Positions 16,184 through 27,791 of a stretch of 64,000 bases of DNA are shown in pieces. The position numbers and the translations under genes are program-made. The DNA comes from Eleginops maclovinus (lineage: Eukaryota; Chordata; Actinopteri; Perciformes; Eleginopidae), in NCBI RefSeq assembly GCF_036324505.1, contig NC_086358.1:6144768-6208767 (forward strand). Direction: 5' to 3'. Every line of letters starts with the position of its first letter. Position 1 is the first letter of the stretch. The notes under the pieces were generated by a model that did no database searches, was not told the origin of the DNA, and saw nothing but the letters and a program-made list of their open reading frames with translations.

Positions 16184-16368
16184 AGTATAGGAGATGGGGA
16201 TGCTACTCAGCCCCCCTCCTACCCGCAGAGCTGCTTTTAAAGATCAGTGATTTGGTCAATTGGCCTGGCAACTCCAATCCCAGGGAAGGTCATTGATGAC
16301 TCAATGGACCAGTCAGTGAGGCAGGCTGTCATGTCACTACTCGTGTGTCCATGTTCGAGTGTGAGTGA

Positions 16369-16372
<4 letters not shown>

Positions 16373-16445
<73 letters not shown>
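16373..16445. repeat. (GT)n microsatellite, about 72 bases
   Basis: Pure GT array preceded by a few GTGA units. Confidence 0.97.
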
Positions 16446-19400
16446 CATGTTTACAAGTTACCATGCCCTGAAAAAAATCAATCAGGACAAAATCTATACA
16501 GATGTGATCATGAGGTCAGAAATTCCACAAGATCTTCCAGGCTTGATGTAATTCAGAATCATTCTCAAGTGACTCTACCATGGAAGTTTATCTGCACACA
16601 AAATGATTTCTAGCTTGTTTTCAATGCTTGTGCATCTCTCTGTTGCTGTTCACGTGTCTTTTTTTGATTTAATGTTTTATTTCCATTGATGTATAATATG
16701 GTTAATTACATATGGAGTCCTGACTTTAACATAGAGCTGCATCGTTCCCGTTTCAAATCTGACCACCAACCTTCATTTGATTTATGTATTTGATAAAGTC
16801 CACCATATAACTGGAATACTTTCAACCATTTGAAAATGCCCCTCACGTTTTTGACAATGTGATAATGTTTGTCTGTGAATCTGTCCATGCTATACATTCT
16901 TCTTGGACTATTTCTATTTTTATTTGATTTGTATTTACATCTTGCAACATCCTCTTGCACTATTTTATTTCTGTCACTATTTTTATTGGTTGTATTGGTT
17001 TTATATCCTATATATGTATATTCATGTTGCTATGTTAGAGGAGTCTGGGACTTTTCAGTGTTTCATAACCCTATCTACACTGTCTCTTTTGTGTCTGAAT
17101 ATTTATGTATGCATCTTGAACCCAGGTCTTGTTGTGATCCCAGTCCGAACAACATTTAAAACAAAGGATTAAATAAAAAAGCTCTCTCCCTATGCATGTC
17201 ACCTTCTGCTCCTGTATGATCAGCACAGGAAGTCAGGAATAGGAAGTGCAGATCTGTTAAAGAGCACAATGCTTTTAGTCCTATCTAATTGTGTAACTAA
17301 AAGCGGCGGTGGATGGTGGCTGACCTTGTGAAAAACTTTGGAGAGCCAACTGTCTGCCTGCCTGTCTGCAGCTGGATGGCCAGGTCAGTGAGTCTCTACC
17401 CCCCCCGAGGGAGCCATAAATACTGCGTGTGATTTCACTTCCTATATGCCCTGCCCTGGGCACAGCTGTCCATCTCTGGACGTTTTCTCTGCCCAAAGGG
17501 AGGACTGACTGGATCCGCGGCCCTTGTACACTAGCAGCCCATCTGTTTGGGCCTGTCTTTCATTCACCCCCTGGAAAACCCAATCAGACTACTTGGTAAA
17601 TTTGGAATTAAAAACATAAATGTAGTGATTGAGGTTCAGTGTAACTGGAGGGACTGGAGAGGGTTAGTTTCTCAAATTAGCAGAAAGAAAAAGGTCATGG
17701 TCGAAAATATCAGGAAGAAACCTTGTGGTACAATATGTTTAAAAAAGTATCCAGTATGGTCTGTCAAAAAAAACCCTGATTTTTCCACCTCTTTCTCTTG
17801 CGTTCTATTTCTAACCTTAAATTCTCTACATGAACTGCCTTATTTTACTTGTAAACTTGTGAGCTGCTTTTGTTTCTAATGTATTTAAAAATGCAAATAT
17901 AATTGATGTCTTGTTGATCAGCTAACATATGACATTTGTTATGAAACATTTATCTCCTCAATATGTAAAAATATACATAATATATAGATTAACGGATGCT
18001 TGGAAGAAAATAGACACAAACCATTTAATGTTTTAATTAATTTCAACAATTTTCAATACTTTGCTTTTACCTTAAACTAAGTTCTAACAAAGACATAACA
18101 ATCTACATTTCAGAGTGATAAAATAGCTTAATAAATATGAACCAAGCAGACATTTTTCAGCAAAATCCATCACATCACATCATGTAGTTTATGCTTTTGT
18201 TAATTACACAAAAACTCATCTAGCAGTTTTCTCCTGCTGAGGACAATCTGAATGTACATAGATCCAACCAATATTTACCCTTAAATATTTACACAGAGCT
18301 CTGTCAAAGTCATAGTATAGTTTGTCTTAAATATCATAAAAAGGTTATTGTATGTAGGTAGGAAAAGGTCTTCCTGTAGTATAATATATTCAAATCAATA
18401 ATAAAACACACAATTATACAAATATTGGTTCACCAAAAATGAAGCCTGAAAAAAGTATTTCTTTTCAGAAATCCATAGAAAAGCAGGAACTCAAAATAAA
18501 GACGCTTCACTGAGACACAAAAATAAATAACGATTTCCATTCACAGCTTCAAATTGTTGGATGTGGGAGCAGAAAGTCTGCAAGTGGCAGTAAAAATATG
18601 CGAAAATGACAGGCAGTGAGAGGGAAACAAGACTTCCCTCTAGCTATGGCTTCCTGACTTGTTTATTTGCTAACTGGGTGGGGGGGTTGGGTTGGGGAGA
18701 GGGTGAACATATGGTTTGCTAAAACATGGACTTGTAGTTGGGAGGCCGAGGCACCCTAAGGGATGGAGCTGACGGGCTTTGGTCCCTGTCTCCCTCAATT
18801 TCTCCCGCTTGGACAGCCAGAGCCGAACAGCCGTCCTCCAGGAGTTAGCAGCCTCTCGCTCTCCCTCTCTCTCCCTGCTGCTGCCCACACCCCCACACCC
18901 ATCCTCAGCTCAGTCAAACCCTGAGATGGTGAAGAAGGAAGGAGGAGGGGGGGGCACTGGCTTTGGGGTGTACATGGGGGTTGACTGCAGCTGGGAAACT
19001 GACTGACACCATCATCTTGTCCCCGGTCCCCTGAGTGTGAGCCCTGTTGCTGAGGGAATAAAAGCTCTGGTCCCCGAATAAAAACATGCTGGTACTTTGG
19101 TCCCAACACATATGGGAAGCTGAGCATCAGCGTTCAGATTTTGGACCCATTTGTCCTGTAACGGATACTTTCTTCTCTGGGAATTTGTCAGAAGTCAAAG
19201 TGAGGATACAGAGTGAGGTCAGGGGCTTTGGTTTTCAGGAGTGGATCGAGGTTGTCAACGACCTACCAGCTACTGCAGCTATCTTACACAGATCACTGCA
19301 CTGAGATAGATGCACACACTCGTACACACACCCTCAAGGTCTATGTGTTTACGGACACACTCACTCACTGGGATCAAGGCGCTAATGTACACACATGATC

Positions 19401-20394
19401 TCACACACCCTGCATTGATGAACAAACATATGCACACACTCACATAAACTCCCTGTGGGTCAGTGACTTAATATTCAGATACTTACACACACACCGGGTC
19501 AGTTGTTGATAGACTCACACATGCACACGCCCGCGCACACCCTGAAGGTCAACACAGTGATGGACAGCAGTCCTGATGTGTTCTGACAGACTCGGCTGCT
19601 TCCTTTCATTTCCACTTGCTTTTCCCCCATCAGGTGACACCCACAGGTGCCTTGGCGAGAGAGACCCGCCTCCTGCGGGTGCGTTTGGGGGCAGCTGGTG
19701 AAAACGGGAGGGCGGAGACCGAGACGGCTACCGAGGCGCCAGCTGCTTCCTGTCAGTGACCCACAGCACGGTGTGAACTCCACTCACACTCTCAGAGATA
19801 TATATATGAGTGATATACAGTAAATGTGAGGCATCAGCTGCATCCCTTTCCAAATGAATGCCTCTGACAGACTGATAGTTCGAAGCTCCTCGCACCTACT
19901 GATACTGCTGCATCCCTGTCTGATGATAAGGCTCAGAGAAGGGCCTAGATATGTGCAGAGAAATCACTCACATATCAGCAAGTCATATATCCATTCAGGG
20001 CTAATCTTGTCATTTGCCCTTTTCAGATATCAGCCGAGCTCACATTGACGGCTGAGTTTTCACCTTGGAAAATAGCCAGCGTTTGTCCGGCCCTCTTCTG
20101 TATGATTTTGTGTGTTCATTTAAGTGTGACGCTGAAAATGTCTCATTGTGTGCTCCCAGCGCTGTTCCCTGACATACTGTTGGGGCAGTTCACCTCTTCA
20201 AAAGACGCTCGTCTGTCTTTTCAGTCTTTTCAGGATGTTGTTAAGCGGGTCTAATAGCTAAAAAAACATTAATGACCTTTGAAAGTAATACTTACTTCCT
20301 GCTGGTTTACTAAACAAGATGCTTGATTGTTTTTATTCAAAAGTTAGATAAGAAGGTCAATACTAACCATGTATGTGGTTAAATATGAGGGGAC
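16446..20394. other. Gene-poor spacer
   Basis: No gene recognised. 16870-17180 is T-rich, ends in GGATTAAATAAAAAAGC and resembles a decayed retroelement 3' tail. 17290-17560 and 18640-19060 are GC-richer, non-repetitive and possibly regulatory. 19300-19540 is diffusely CA-rich. 19620-19790 is a compact GC-rich island. 19797-19806 is a short (AT)n. Confidence 0.35.
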
Positions 20395-20510
20395 AGTCAG
20401 CAGCCTGTTAGTTTAGCATAAAGCCTGGGGGAAACAGCTAGCATGGCTCTGTCCAGAGGTAACATAATCTATCAGCACCTAGCAAAGCTTACTAACTTTT
20501 GAGGTAAGTG
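20395..20510 (+). repeat. Fish short interspersed repeat, copy 1
   Basis: Contains TTAGTTTAGCATAAAGCCTG, then GGGGGAAACAGCTAGC and GGCTCTGTCCAGAGGTAAC. I recognise this as a widespread teleost short repeat whose consensus has AGCTTAGCATAAAGACTGG and GGGAAACAGCTAGCCTGGC. A related copy in the opposite orientation lies at 38508-38565. Confidence 0.6.
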
Positions 20511-22024
20511 ACTTCCCTCGTTTTTTAATACAAAGAGCAAAGAGTCCCTGCCATCCCGCGTGTCTCACAGACCTGAGCCATACTTTGGAGCATTATTTTG
20601 CACACTTCACGTCAAGCTAGCAGGAAATGAAAAGTGCCTATGGATTTGTCAGATTCAATCAGCTTCCTACAGTGTTTTGAAGACAGGATTGCTTAACTAA
20701 GCCAGCCATAGAACGCAAAGAAGCATATTTCCTAATAATCTTGAGATATTCCCGTGTTCATTTTGCACACCACAGCCATTTTATCATGAAAAAACTGAAT
20801 AAACGTCCATTATCATTCACTTTCAAAAAGGCCGAGCAGTTTGAGAGACTGTTCCCCAGCCTCATTTGGTGAGCTTCTATCCTGAAGTGTCCTTGAGCTA
20901 AATACAGAAGCTCCACTTGGGACTGCTGAAGTGCCTCGAAGGAAAAGCAAAAACACTAAAAATGTTCAATTTATGCTCCAAGATTTTGAAAAAATGAGCT
21001 CAATTATACACGGAGAAGTTGCAGAGTATATAAACTATATTGCAACAGTGATGTAAGACAGCTCTTAGCATGTTAAAGAATATTTTTTAGGATAATAATG
21101 GTAATTGAATTCTTAAATCAAACTCAAAGAAAGGAAGTCACTAAGGGCATGAGGTTATTTAGGCACTGTGGCTGTGTGTGGGTAATGCTGCTGGAGTTGT
21201 TCTCCTTTGAAAACGAAGGGAAGCAGAGAAATGGGGAGGGGGCTGGTGAATAATTGATAGTGGCTGAGAGCGATATGAGTTTAGTTAATGTGCCCAGCAG
21301 CACAGACTAAGAGACGAGCTGTTAGCTATTCCACCTCAGGCCTGAAACTCAGGCAGCGGAAAGACCCACCCTGGGTTAGAGGTTGCTGTTTAGTCACCTA
21401 TCTTCCTATCTTTCTATAACTCCACAAAGTCCATCATGAATTTTTTCTTAATTTGCATGGGTTGTGGTTGTGCGCCTATGTGTGTGTGTGTGTTTGGAGG
21501 CATCTGCACAGCTGGATGAAGCTGGTAGCGGTGTTGTTGCACCCCTCAGGTTCCTTTCTCTGAGTGGTAATAGAGTGCTCCTGTCAGCCTCCCCAGATGC
21601 CGCTCCATAAGGACCCTCAACTCTCTTAACTCGCCAGGAGACTTCTATGCTCACACTGCAAGTCTCCGCTGCTTCACAATCGTACTTTTTCCTGCTGAAG
21701 GTAAAAAAAACACAGTTTGCATTTGAACTTGGAGTGTGTTTGTGAGTATAAAATAAGTCAATACAAGCAAAGAAGAACAGGCCTGATTAAATTAGAGCTC
21801 TGTGAAATACCTCCTTCACTGCTTACAGAGAACATTAATCATTTGCTGCAAAGTATTGATTAATTAAATCATTAAATGCATGCTTAAGTGATTGGATTCC
21901 TCAGATAATAAACACACAAAACAACCCTTCATAAATAACCACATTAAAAAGAGTACCACTGACCAATAAACACAGCTTTTGTGCTAATCAAACAAACAAT
22001 CATGGAAGTACAATAGGCATGATT
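20511..22024. other. Gene-poor spacer
   Basis: Mostly AT-rich. A non-repetitive patch lies at about 21230-21380. No coding segment, RNA gene or clear repeat recognised. Confidence 0.35.
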
Positions 22025-22327
22025 CTGTACAGCGATGTCTGAGAGATATTGCAGGTCCTTCCTCCCCGCAGCGGGAGGACTGGTAGACCCCCAACAAACA
22101 GATTATAAAGCCCCTGCAATACTATTTATGTGCAATACATTTTTCCCATAAATAGCTTTGCAATATTTCCACTACCTGGCTGCTATAGTGCTAAACTGTT
22201 CTGGTACTGGATGTGTATTTTGTGTGTTTAATGCATGCTTCTTGAGTGATATCCAGCTATCGTTGGCTCTTCTGTAACTAATGTGCGTTTCCCCTCTGTG
22301 GGTTGAATAAAGGTATTCTGATTCTTC
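22025..22327 (+). mobile_element. Decayed LINE-type retrotransposon 3' tail
   Basis: The segment contains CGCAGCGGGAGGACTGGTAG, an AT-rich stretch with TATTTATGTGCAATACATTT, then CCCCTCTGTGGGTTGAATAA and an AGGTATTCTGATTCT tail. Fish LINE 3' ends often read 'TTCCCC-CTGTGGG-AATAAAGG' plus a short tail repeat. No reverse transcriptase frame remains. Family assignment needs a repeat library. Confidence 0.4.
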
Positions 22328-24873
22328 TAGTTAAGCAGAGAAGCAAAGGATTAAAACTTCTTAGCCACAAAGAACTTTGAATAGATCTCAAACAATTAAA
22401 ACAGATTTATGTCAAACAGTAGATCATTAAGTTCAAAATATAATTTGCTAGAGGATGTCTAATACTTAGAAATACCAGAGAGCATCAGAACAATTTCGAA
22501 TACTGTTGTAAATGAGATATCCAAGTGAGAAAATTAGTATTTATGGTAGAATTTCTTATGCTGAATGATACATGACATGAGGGAATGAATGTCTATTATT
22601 GACTATAAGCAGATCAACCTATTGAGATGCACTTTACAATGCAGGATCTCTTTATCACAAGCAAACCAATACAGTTTGTATGTATTACCACTTTATTGCT
22701 TAAGAGGCAAGCATCACATAACACTCATGTATTCCCATTTAACTCTAACATTTCCTTTGCTTTGGATAAGTACTGTTAGTTTATGTAAAAACACACAACA
22801 ATGAGCTGGTGTCCCACTTGTACTCAGTATTGTATTTCAAACTTTTACCCTAGTCATATAAAAAAACATCTTCAGGCTCATCTTACTCTAAATTGCATTT
22901 TATTCCTAGTGATTTCTGTTATAAATCTGTTAGAGTTTGATCATATCACTGCAAGACATAGTGTTGGCTCCATTCAAGTAGACCATGAACAGACGAAAGC
23001 ACTTGGCATCTTTAATACCAAATATCTCCTAAAGAGGCTGAAGGAAGTGGCAGCACTGAAGGAGTCAGTCCTCACTTAACACACTGACACGTAACAGGAG
23101 ACACTGACACTGCCTCCCAAGTGCCTCTGTTCAGTTGTAGATAACCAGTCCCTTACTCTCTTGGAGAAACAACTGACATCACCTCTCATGTGCCTGTGCT
23201 TTAAGAAATGGAGGATTTTGCTTCTCTACTCCCTCCTCCATGTCACAGTGCAGTCCCGTCGTTCCTCCTGATTTACCAGACATCCTCTTTCCCCTGCTGT
23301 CACATTTGGTACAGATGGTTAGGCTCTATGGAGCGGCCTGTCAGTCTCCATTTGGCCGCCTCGGTGTGACAGCGGGTCTGATGGCTCGTGAAGGGCCCCC
23401 GACTTTCCCAGCACACGGACACTGACATTTCTCAAAGGGGCTTGCATGCGCTCATCCCACCCAGCCAGAGGAGAGAAATGAAGAACCTGGAGTTGACCCA
23501 AAGCCCGCCACAGGCTAAGAGAGCAGATGGATAAAGAGGGGAAGTGGAGATTGAGAGGTTGGAGTTGATTTAGAAAAGAAGAGAAATGAGGAGTGAGACA
23601 GGGGGATGAATGAGAAGGGCAGGTGAAGTGGGACATTACATAGAAAGAGTTGAGACTAAATCAAAAGGTGGCACAACATAATAACGCAAAATGGGATCAT
23701 ATGGAATAATAAATATATGATTTTGGTTGTTGGATGAATTGAGCAGTCAACCTTGTTAAGAGTTGAAGCGATCACGTTTACTTTTTCTCTCTTTCTTATA
23801 ATTCCTTTATCTTATGAGTGTTATTTTGTTGTTGTATTTTACTTAGTTGTGCGATGGGGGTGTCATCTCCCCTACACTGTTTTTGTGTCCTTGTTTGTGT
23901 CTCCAGTCTCTACAAAATAAAAACTAAAAACATAATTAAAAAGAAAGCTGTCAGAAGACAGTCATCGCCTGTGGATGTGATCTTACGTGTCAGTAAACAC
24001 CCCTTCACACCTTCGACTACACCCCTGATGTTGTTGGTGATGCAGGTGAAGTGGAGAGCACCAGCAGCCTCCCCAAAAACACACTGATACTGACTGTGTG
24101 GGACAGTGAGGAGCAGACACACACACACACCTTTATCACATCACATAGTCTGTGTAGTCTGCTATTAATATAATGCATTGCAAGCGCAAGACAGACAGAC
24201 AGAATTCCGGATGGTGTAGAAGGTCATTTCAAATGCTTAAATACAGATTTCAGAGCAGCAGAAGCAAAAGATGCTCTCTAGTATGAAAATGCAATGTAAA
24301 CTTAGAGCATGTATTAAGTGATTTTGCAGCCCTTGGAGAAAAAGAACACCAGTTATGTGTTTTTATTTGACTCATTTCTGCTGGAAATTATCTTTTTCTG
24401 GTGTCATTTTTGTCCTGAGATATTTTATTTCGATGAATTAAAACAAGAAATTGCTTTTGGTCTTCCTTCCCCCCTCCCTTATGTACGTTATGTTGTGTGT
24501 GTTACTATTGTGTGTATTATAAATAAATATATTCAATATTCAAGGTTTTGCATCTTTTTAAATGTTTTCCTTTTATAATCTTTTCTTTCAAACGTCTTTC
24601 AAAATGGTTTGAATCAGACTTTTAAAATCAGGTAACAGCCAGACAAACCACAAAACATCTTTAAACACGTAGTATTTTCATATTTCAGTGAAAAGCATTC
24701 GGTTTAAAATCACCCATGAAACCACCTTAAAAAATACCTTAAATTAACCCAGACGCCAAACTTCACGTCACCCTCCGTTTTAACGAGGAGCCATCATCAC
24801 CAAACTGTAACCTTTGCCAATATTGTTGAAGTTGTTATTCTGGCTGCAAGGTAGAGTCCACATTTGACAATCC
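22328..24873. other. Gene-poor spacer upstream of prr35
   Basis: Open frames such as 22801-23079 have no recognisable family and lie in AT-rich DNA. A GC-richer non-repetitive block at about 23240-23480 could be a conserved element. Short CA tracts lie near 24117-24130. Confidence 0.35.
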
Positions 24874-24889
24874 GGGGGGGGGGGGGGGG
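24874..24889. repeat. Poly-G run (16) upstream of the prr35 promoter
   Basis: Uninterrupted G16 followed by AGAGCGAGGAGGGAGG. It starts about 75 bases upstream of the TATA element. Confidence 0.95.
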
Positions 24890-24950
24890 AGAGCGAGGAG
24901 GGAGGGGGGAGCTGCTGTATTGTAGTGCCTGCGGGCAATGCTCCCAGTCA

Positions 24951-24958
24951 ATATATAT
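24951..24958 (+). promoter_or_regulatory. TATA-type promoter of prr35 (predicted)
   Basis: ATATATATGA in an otherwise GC-rich context, about 85 bases before a strong splice donor (CCAG then GTACGT at 25038). With usual spacing, transcription would start near 24980. Inferred from motif position only. Confidence 0.45.
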
Positions 24959-24979
24959 GAGCAGAGTCGCTGCTGCGCT

Positions 24980-25037
24980 CCTGTTAGAGCGCGCTGCCCT
25001 CTCAGTGCCGCTGCAGACAGACCGGGACGCTCTCCAG
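24980..25037 (+). other. Predicted prr35 untranslated exon 1
   Basis: GC-rich (TTAGAGCGCGCTGCCC), ending at a canonical donor. No ATG lies within the predicted exon. The start is approximate, placed by distance from the TATA element. Confidence 0.4.
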
Positions 25038-25639
25038 GTACGTTCATTTCCTCATCACTTTACAATAGCTTGTGGCATGCAAGCGGGTTAGTTTAGGAAA
25101 GATTAAGCCATCTTTTATAAAGTTACTTAAACAGAGGCCTGCTGCGTGGTGCCTTTGCGTGCATTGAGAAAACGTGTATTAAGTGCACGACTTTTATTTT
25201 GTAGTTTTAATTGCAAGGTTATAATACGAGTTTAATTTGACTTATAACTCATTTATAATGTGTATTTCTAAGACTGAATGGGGCTATTTAAAAATATAAT
25301 ACCGTTTTTATTTCCATGCATGCAGATGTTAATTTAAAATAACGCACTGCATTGTCACTTCATTTTCAAATGATAAAACAATGATCATAACATGTTATTT
25401 TAATGCTCTTGCTTAAAACATTTGAAGCTGAATCATCATGTGAGGTTTTCCTATCAAATACAAATGTCAGTTAGTAATGTGTCTATTCATACAATTCTTT
25501 AATTTATTGTGTAACACAAATATGATTTTTGAAGAAGTAAATGTAAAAGCAAGTGTTAAATTGAGCATGTTATATTGAAAAAGAAACTGAGATTTAAATG
25601 ATTTATGACCATCATTTTGTAATCTTTCTTCTTTTCCAG

Positions 25640-25672
25640 ACAACCAACTCATCGCTCGGACAACCCTTTAAG
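25640..25672 (+). other. Predicted prr35 untranslated exon 2 (33 bases)
   Basis: A strong pyrimidine tract and acceptor (CTTTCTTCTTTTCCAG) end at 25639. A donor AAG then GTAAAT begins at 25673. The spliced piece has no ATG, consistent with a 5' UTR. Confidence 0.4.
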
Positions 25673-27651
25673 GTAAATACTTTAACTTAAAGTATGAATT
25701 TACAAAAAGCTTTTAAAACTATTTCAGTTTGAGTCATGAATTGACCTACTGTACAAACAGCCCGTCCCATAGGCTGCAGTGGTGTGGTTGCTGTTGCATG
25801 TCAAAGCTTTTAGTGTGGTGAACCTCTTTAATTGGAACAATAGATGTTGAAGCGGTTAGGCTTGTTTGATCACCAGCCCTAAAAGCTTAAAACAAGACCG
25901 CAGGGTTTGGATATGGGGCGGCGGGGGGCCAAAGTGCACAGTCAGTGGCAAGGCGAGCGGATAGCAGTGGCCAGGAGAGGGGGAAAAAACTACTGTAAAA
26001 AAGATTTTTATTGATTGGATGGTAGCAGCAGCTGTTAGGCCCCATTATGAGCTCAAAGCTCAGGTCAGAGCCCCGGGGCGGACAAGTGAGCCAATCAAAT
26101 GGTCAGCCACAAAACGGGCCAATTCTTAGGGTCCAATTGGGAGAGCAGTTTGTAACCGCCTGCCATCCTGAGTTAGTCTCACTGTGTCTTTCATCATCAC
26201 CCTGCGTGCTGCAGCTTTATAGATGAGCTTGTCTGCTGTCTCTCAACATCACAGAGCATCCATCACCTGTGTTCGCTTCAGTGGCCTTTATATCAAAACT
26301 TTGTCAAGAGCCATGAGTTTATCTTTACTTCACTTTGGACCCTGAACGTCACACAGACTTTTATCTTTGAATGACCTGGGGAAAGAAAAAAGACAAAATA
26401 AAAGCCTCAAAGCAGAGTGTTTTAAATTGAGGAGCACACTCCTCCTCACATCTTTTTCCACCGCAGGGTTTACCCAACAGCCTGGCTTAAAGTATAAAAA
26501 GATCACAAAGTTTCTGTAATTTAACAGATGAAAACACATTTATTAAAATGTATTTTAGAAGATAAGAAATGAATGAAAAGAATGCCAATAGATGAAGAAG
26601 GAGAGCAATTATGAAAAAACAAGAGAGTATATGAGACGTTCTCTTGTACACGTATTTAATTTAGTTTTGTCGATGATTATAGATCGTAAAGTATGTGATG
26701 TTTCAATGTAATATATAAAATAAAGAGAGCCAGCAAACACTTAACATGATACGAATACCAGCTTTCTTTAAATCTCTAAAATGCAAGGGTCCAACTGTTC
26801 TCCTGAAAGATGGAAGAAGCACAACATAAAATAATTTAATTTAAATAATGAAGGAAAATGTCCGTAACTGCTTGTCTGACACAACAACTTCTAAAATAGT
26901 TACCATCACTATAACTAATGTTTTAAAAATCAACTCAAATGGTATCCTCGTATAAAACATGTTAATATTGCTAATTGAGTATAATAAATTTTGACCCAAC
27001 TCTACATGAGGAGTCAGGAGAGGAGTTGAACTTGTGCACCGTGTCCTGACCCAGATCCCAGTCCCTGCACTAATGACGCCCTTTAGGCACAACGCCAGGC
27101 TCTCATTAGGACCCAGGCCTCAAACCCCCGACTGCTCTCCCCCACATACTGTACCTGCAACCCCTCAGCCTGGCCGAACTGCGTCTGTAGCCGGCCTCCG
27201 AGGGTCCGGCCTTAAGCTCAAGCGGGTCCGTTAGTGTTTGAGGGCCTGACGCACAGGTGCAGAGTCCCCCGTGGCGGCCCTGTTTCGCCCCCCAGCCCCG
27301 GACCCTGCTAGCGCCTGGTGCTGCACTGGAACTAATGAGTAGTGGCAGGTACAGTGAGAACAGAGCAGCTAGGCCTCCCTGCAGTTAGGTTAGTGGCAAC
27401 GCTCAGCGCAGGCAGACAACAAATGTGCTCTCTCAATACACATATGTGCATAATGATATATAATAGCACCCTTCAGCGCACAAATAACTTCATCATGGAT
27501 ATTTAGATTCCATACAAATCTGCATTCCTGCAAGCTGTTCCTTTTTTCCACAACAAAGAAATAGGTTAACATGTCATTTTGGTGTTCCTGATCTGCTGAT
27601 GCTTTTGAAATATCCCTTTTATTCATACAACACTGTCTTGTGTGTTCACAG
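25673..27651 (+). promoter_or_regulatory. prr35 5' intron with candidate regulatory blocks
   Basis: Intron inferred between the 33-base exon and the coding exon (acceptor TGTTCACAG ending at 27651). Two blocks are non-repetitive and richer in GC than their surroundings: about 25900-26240 (with GCTCAAAGCTCAGGTCAGAG and AGCCAATCAAATGGTC) and about 27010-27400. The rest is AT-rich with no coding segment. Enhancer function is a guess from composition. Confidence 0.3.
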
Positions 27652-27791
27652 GTTCAAGAAATGCTCTTTTTCATCGACCAACCTGAAGATAAAAGAATGA
27701 AATGAACCCTGGCACGAAAGACATAGAATATAAATATCTGTCTTGAATCATCACCACTTTAACACAATCTTTAAAATATCAAGACTCAATC

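Noticed and set aside
22801..23079. 92-codon + strand open frame
   Set aside because: AT-rich region, no family match, no regulatory context; looked for a retroelement protein and found none.
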